Made by a program: the position numbers and the translations under genes
Assembly: GCA_021464415.1 (NCBI GenBank)
Contig: JAKCWG010000100.1
Span: 1-64,000, forward strand
DNA: 64,000 bases
Direction of reading: 5' to 3'
Source of the DNA: Lonicera japonica
Taxonomy: Eukaryota; Streptophyta; Magnoliopsida; Dipsacales; Caprifoliaceae
Part shown: piece by piece, positions 60,591 to 64,000 of the stretch
How positions within the stretch are numbered: the stretch's first letter is position 1
Layout: every line of letters starts with the position of its first letter
The notes under the pieces: model-generated
Told to the model about the DNA's origin: nothing
Databases searched by the model: none
What the model saw: only the letters and a program-made list of their open reading frames with translations

Positions 60591-60779
60591 CCGAATCGTT
60601 CTCTAGTGTGTGGGTGAGTTTCGGTCTCGATGTGTACCTTCTACGAGTTTTCTTTAAGGGTTCTTGCGGGGGTCACGAATTGGGGTGTCTACAGACCCTC
60701 TCGACTCAAGCTCCTTGCTTGCAAGGAATTAAGGCGACTGGAAGATACTTCGATTTGTGGCTCCCGCAAGAAGCCTAAA

Positions 60780-61735
60780 AGAGTGTATGCATGCAGAAGT
60801 GTTTGTGGGTGCCTCCGGAGAGGGCTTATGCCTGTAGAAATGACTTACTCTGCCTCTGAAGAGGGCTTTTGTTACCTCGTTGCCTCTCTAGATGGCTTGA
60901 TTTGCTCTACTTGCCTCAGATGGGAGGACTATCATTTGTTCCACTCGCCTCAGATGGGAGGACTACCCTTGCCCCACTGCCTCTCTGGGAGGGCTTACTC
61001 TTCTCGCCTCAGATGGGAGGACTACCCTTACTCAACTACCTCTATGGGAGGGCTTGTAAAAAATAAAATTTTTAGTCATTGCCTCCGAGGAGGACTTCGT
61101 GATTGATGTTTTGCCTGTAGAAAGTACTTATGCGAATGGATTGCCTCCGAAAAAGACTTTCGCCTAAAAAGGGCTTTGTAAGTGATGTTTTGCCTGTAAA
61201 AAGGGTTTATGTGAATGGATTGCCTCCGGAAAGGACTTTTGCCTAAAAAGGGCTTGTGAGTGATGTTTTGCCCGTAGAAAGGGCTTATGTGAATGGATTG
61301 CCTCCGGAAAGGACTTTCGCCTAAAAAGGGCTTAGTGATTGATTTTTTGCCTGTAGAAAGGGCTTATGTGAATGGATTGCCTCCGGAAAGGACTTTCGCC
61401 TAAAAAGGGCTTATGCTTGGTTTGCCTCCGCAGAGGGCTTATGTGAATGGATTGCCTCCGGAGAGGGCTTGTGCCTGTAGAAAGGGCTAGTGAGTGACGT
61501 TTTGCCTATAGAAAGGGCTTATGTGAATGGATTGCCTCCGGAAAGGATTTTCGCCTAAAAAGGGCTTAGTGATTGGTTTTTTGCCTGTAGAAAGGGCTTA
61601 TGTAAATAGATTGCCTCCAGAAATGACTTTCGCCTAAAAAGGGCTTATGCTTGGTTTGCCTCTGCAGAGGGCTTATGTGAATGGATTGCCTCCGGAGAGG
61701 GCTTGTGCCTATAGAAAGGACTTATGGTTCTCTGT
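60780..61735. repeat. 79-bp tandem repeat array
   Basis: From about 61100 a 78-79-bp unit repeats roughly eight times: 'ttgcctgtagaaagggctta', 'tgtgaatggattgcctccgg', 'aaaggactttcgcctaaaa' in sequence. Unit starts are near 61111, 61190, 61268, 61347, 61502 and 61581. 60780-61080 is built from shorter related 'gcctc...gg(g)agga/gggct' modules of about 18-24 bp. The period is not a multiple of three and frames are not conserved. Confidence 0.85.
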
Positions 61736-63009
61736 AGTAGCAATTGATGAGAAGCTAAAGAGAGTTCTTTGAGGAAAAAAGAGCTCATTTAGGAGTTTAT
61801 ATACCCATTCTAAAAGTTTTGCTTTCTCTGGGAAATTTTGAAAACTTGTTTTGTAAGTCATTTTATTCTGAAAGAGGAGTTTTCACGATGGATTTCTCAA
61901 TTCTTGTACTTCGTGTGTAGCAATGATTCAACCGTTTACTTGTTTCTAAGTAGTTTCTGTTTTATCAAGCAGAGAAGAAAATCTATTTTGAAGGAGTCTC
62001 TGATCTCTTTGACATTCATTGGTTATCTTGAGGCATTTTCGTAGGCCCACATCGTTTTCTATTTTTCGATGTCCTTATTTCTCTCTCGTTCGGGAAAGCT
62101 TTTCCTGCCTTTTCTGTTTTTGGCTAGGAGCTTCTTTTCCCGTTTTGGTGTGATCAGGAGCCTTACTCACCCAAGACGAAGCCCTGAGCCGGTTTAGCCT
62201 AGCTGTCACTTTTAGTGTGGCTCTCCCTGCCACTCTACATTTCTGTTTCTCTCGCTCGCTCTGGGCGCTCATGCGGGATTTTTCTCTTTTTTACTCTTTC
62301 AATTTTTTCTATTCCCGTCTTATTATGATATTTTCTCATTCTCATTATTGATTCAGTCTTCTAGAGATCAGAGATTTCTTTGTAGGCTGTTTGCTCTTGT
62401 GATTTGAAGAAACGACTTAGAATTCTGCATTCGATATTATCGTGCAAGTGTGTGTTTTTTTCGCACAAAAGTCAAGAAAAACCACTTTAAAGTTCCCCTA
62501 TTGAAAAAAGCCAAGTTTGAGCTAGGATTAGTCATGCGACAATTCAATGGAGTAGGTTTTGTCCCATGAATGGGTTCTTTTCTTCTTATTCTTATTCTCT
62601 CTCTAGCTTCTCATTTCTCAAGTTTTCTTGTATCTGGATGCTCAGGGTGTTCTTCGATGCAGTTCCCATGCTAATGACAGAGATGATAGGGTAGATCGTG
62701 ACCGTAGTGTGGTCTACCAGGATGTGGTATGCGCTAAAACTATGCATGCTTGTGTTTGGTGATCTATTGAAAAATAATGTATGTTATGCATGTATTAGTG
62801 AAGTGGTGTTTGAGCATGCTTTTTATTGATAACTTTTAATATGAAAAAAATACTACTTATAGGCTTAAGGATACTTCCCATGTTGTTTTGTTGATCTTAA
62901 TTCGTAGTTTCCTGCATGTTTAAACAAACATTCATTAATTTACATAATCATCTCAACAGTAACATCCGATTTTTAGAACTTACATACTTTTACCTTTCAA
63001 ATCTTAAAA
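61736..63009. other. Non-coding, nothing firmly recognised
   Basis: C/T-rich with several long T runs; possibly continues the LTR-like sequence before the arrays. No domain-bearing frame. Confidence 0.4.
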
Positions 63010-63560
63010 ACTCTCATAAAGTATGCACTTAGGTCCATATATAATTATACCCTAAAAATCCTATAACTCTTATAATTACCCAAAGTACCCCTCAGGTTTT
63101 GAAAATTACATAATTTTATCCTCTTATTCACATAATTACATAAAAATACCCTCAGGTTTATAAAAATTACATATTTTTACCCTCTTATCATATTATTCGC
63201 CTAACTACATAAAAAGTACCCCCAGGTTTATGTAAAAATCACCCTCTTATTCTCGTAGTTTACCCTCAGATAATTTACATACAAAATACCCTCACCTTTT
63301 TATCTCATCTCTTATAAAAATGCCATCAGGTTTTATTTTTTCACACACAAAAATCATCCTCTTATATACTTACACAAAAAATACCCTCAAGTTTTGAAAA
63401 TTACATAATTTTACCCTTTTATTATATAACTCGTATAATTACATTAAAGTACCCTCAGGTTTATGAATGAAAATATCCTTTTATCTATATATCTCTCATA
63501 TTTACACAAAAGTACCCTTAGGTTTCTCACACATATTTATATAAAAGTACCCTCGAGTGC
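63010..63560. repeat. Degenerate tandem repeat with a TACCCTCAGGTTTAT core
   Basis: About ten units of roughly 45-70 bp share a core like 'taccctcaggttta' followed by 'aattacat...ttttaccctctta'. Spacing is uneven and copies are diverged. Confidence 0.75.
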
Positions 63561-64000
63561 AATACGGAGTAAAGAAAAACATGCTTGTGTAAAATAGGCC
63601 TGTAATGTCGTAATAAAAATTACCACCAGGCTCCTGCAAAAGTGAAAGAAACTAAGTAAGTAGCGAAAAAGTGGTTTCTTTAGCAGCAATGAACCTGTCT
63701 GTTGGAGAAATGTATTTGTAACAAGGCTTGTTACATGACAAACGATGAGTACATGTGCACAATTTCTCCGATAAATACACTTCTCTTCCTTCCTTTATCC
63801 CCATACTTACTATTTTATCTTTGTAGAAATATAGTCTTCTTACTGCATAAATGTTGACTTTTCTTATATCAAAGCTTGAGATGCCATGGTACCCTCGGAA
63901 CGCAAGCTTGTCACTCCACATTCTTCTCTATCTGTGGAGTGTATGTAGCATGGACGGTTGACTCGGTAATTCAACTAGGCACGGGTTGGCTTTTTTTAGC
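63561..64000. other. Non-coding end of window
   Basis: No recognised gene. An 89-codon minus-strand frame (63652-63921) carries no domain I know. Confidence 0.4.

Noticed and set aside
60630..61106. 158-codon frame over the repeat modules
   Set aside because: It translates repeat sequence whose period is not a multiple of three; the frame is not kept in the array.

Overview
This is a plant nuclear window, almost certainly from a eudicot and probably an asterid. The evidence is an AT-rich composition, genes with GT-AG introns, a CYP71D-type cytochrome P450, a plant LRR receptor-like protein, plant ABCC and Ca2+-ATPase remnants, and dense plant transposons. The species cannot be named from the sequence. 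It is a repeat-rich accessory region in which only one host gene looks intact.

Layout. 1-3290 is non-coding. 3292-5282 holds an intact two-exon CYP71D-like P450. 5571-6044 is a decayed serine O-acetyltransferase fragment. 6443-6797 is a hAT MITE. 6839-20689 is a Ty1/copia retrotransposon on the minus strand, bounded by 183-bp LTRs and a perfect TAGTA target duplication. Its left LTR carries a 598-bp PIF/Harbinger-type MITE. Its interior carries an endogenous caulimovirid (14229 to about 20400) with coat, movement, protease/RT/RNase H and transactivator remnants and a viral-type promoter. 20740-20885 is the orphaned upstream block of a second P450. It is separated from its coding region by about 4 kb of inserted DNA, which includes an array of 22-bp palindromes (21826-22240) and a 1,088-bp MITE. 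That second P450 (24978-26625) is a pseudogene.

27261-29815 is an LRR receptor-like protein pseudogene. 31547-31831 is a Stowaway MITE. 34299-43780 is the N-terminal part of an ABCC (MRP-type) transporter, broken by nonsense changes, an 833-bp hAT element and a full-length Ty3/gypsy chromovirus. The chromovirus (36239-42285) has an open 1,615-codon gag-pol frame and a CAGGG target duplication. 44885-48990 is a Ca2+-ATPase C-terminal remnant split by a 3.4-kb hAT element with a decayed transposase. After about 49 kb no host protein-coding gene is recognised. There is a CT-rich leader-like stretch, SINEs, a CACTA (En/Spm) transposase remnant (55990-58850), and three tandem-repeat arrays (60334-61735 and 63010-63560).

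The window is best read as a tandem CYP71D duplication that was later invaded. One copy kept its frame and its upstream sequence; the other lost both. The nested insertions give a relative chronology: copia first, then the pararetrovirus and the MITE inside it; ABCC decay with hAT and gypsy insertions. No new multi-gene system is evident. The most unusual signals are the palindrome array, the pararetrovirus nested in copia with a TGACG inverted repeat upstream of its TATA box, and the arrays with a CpG-decay pattern.
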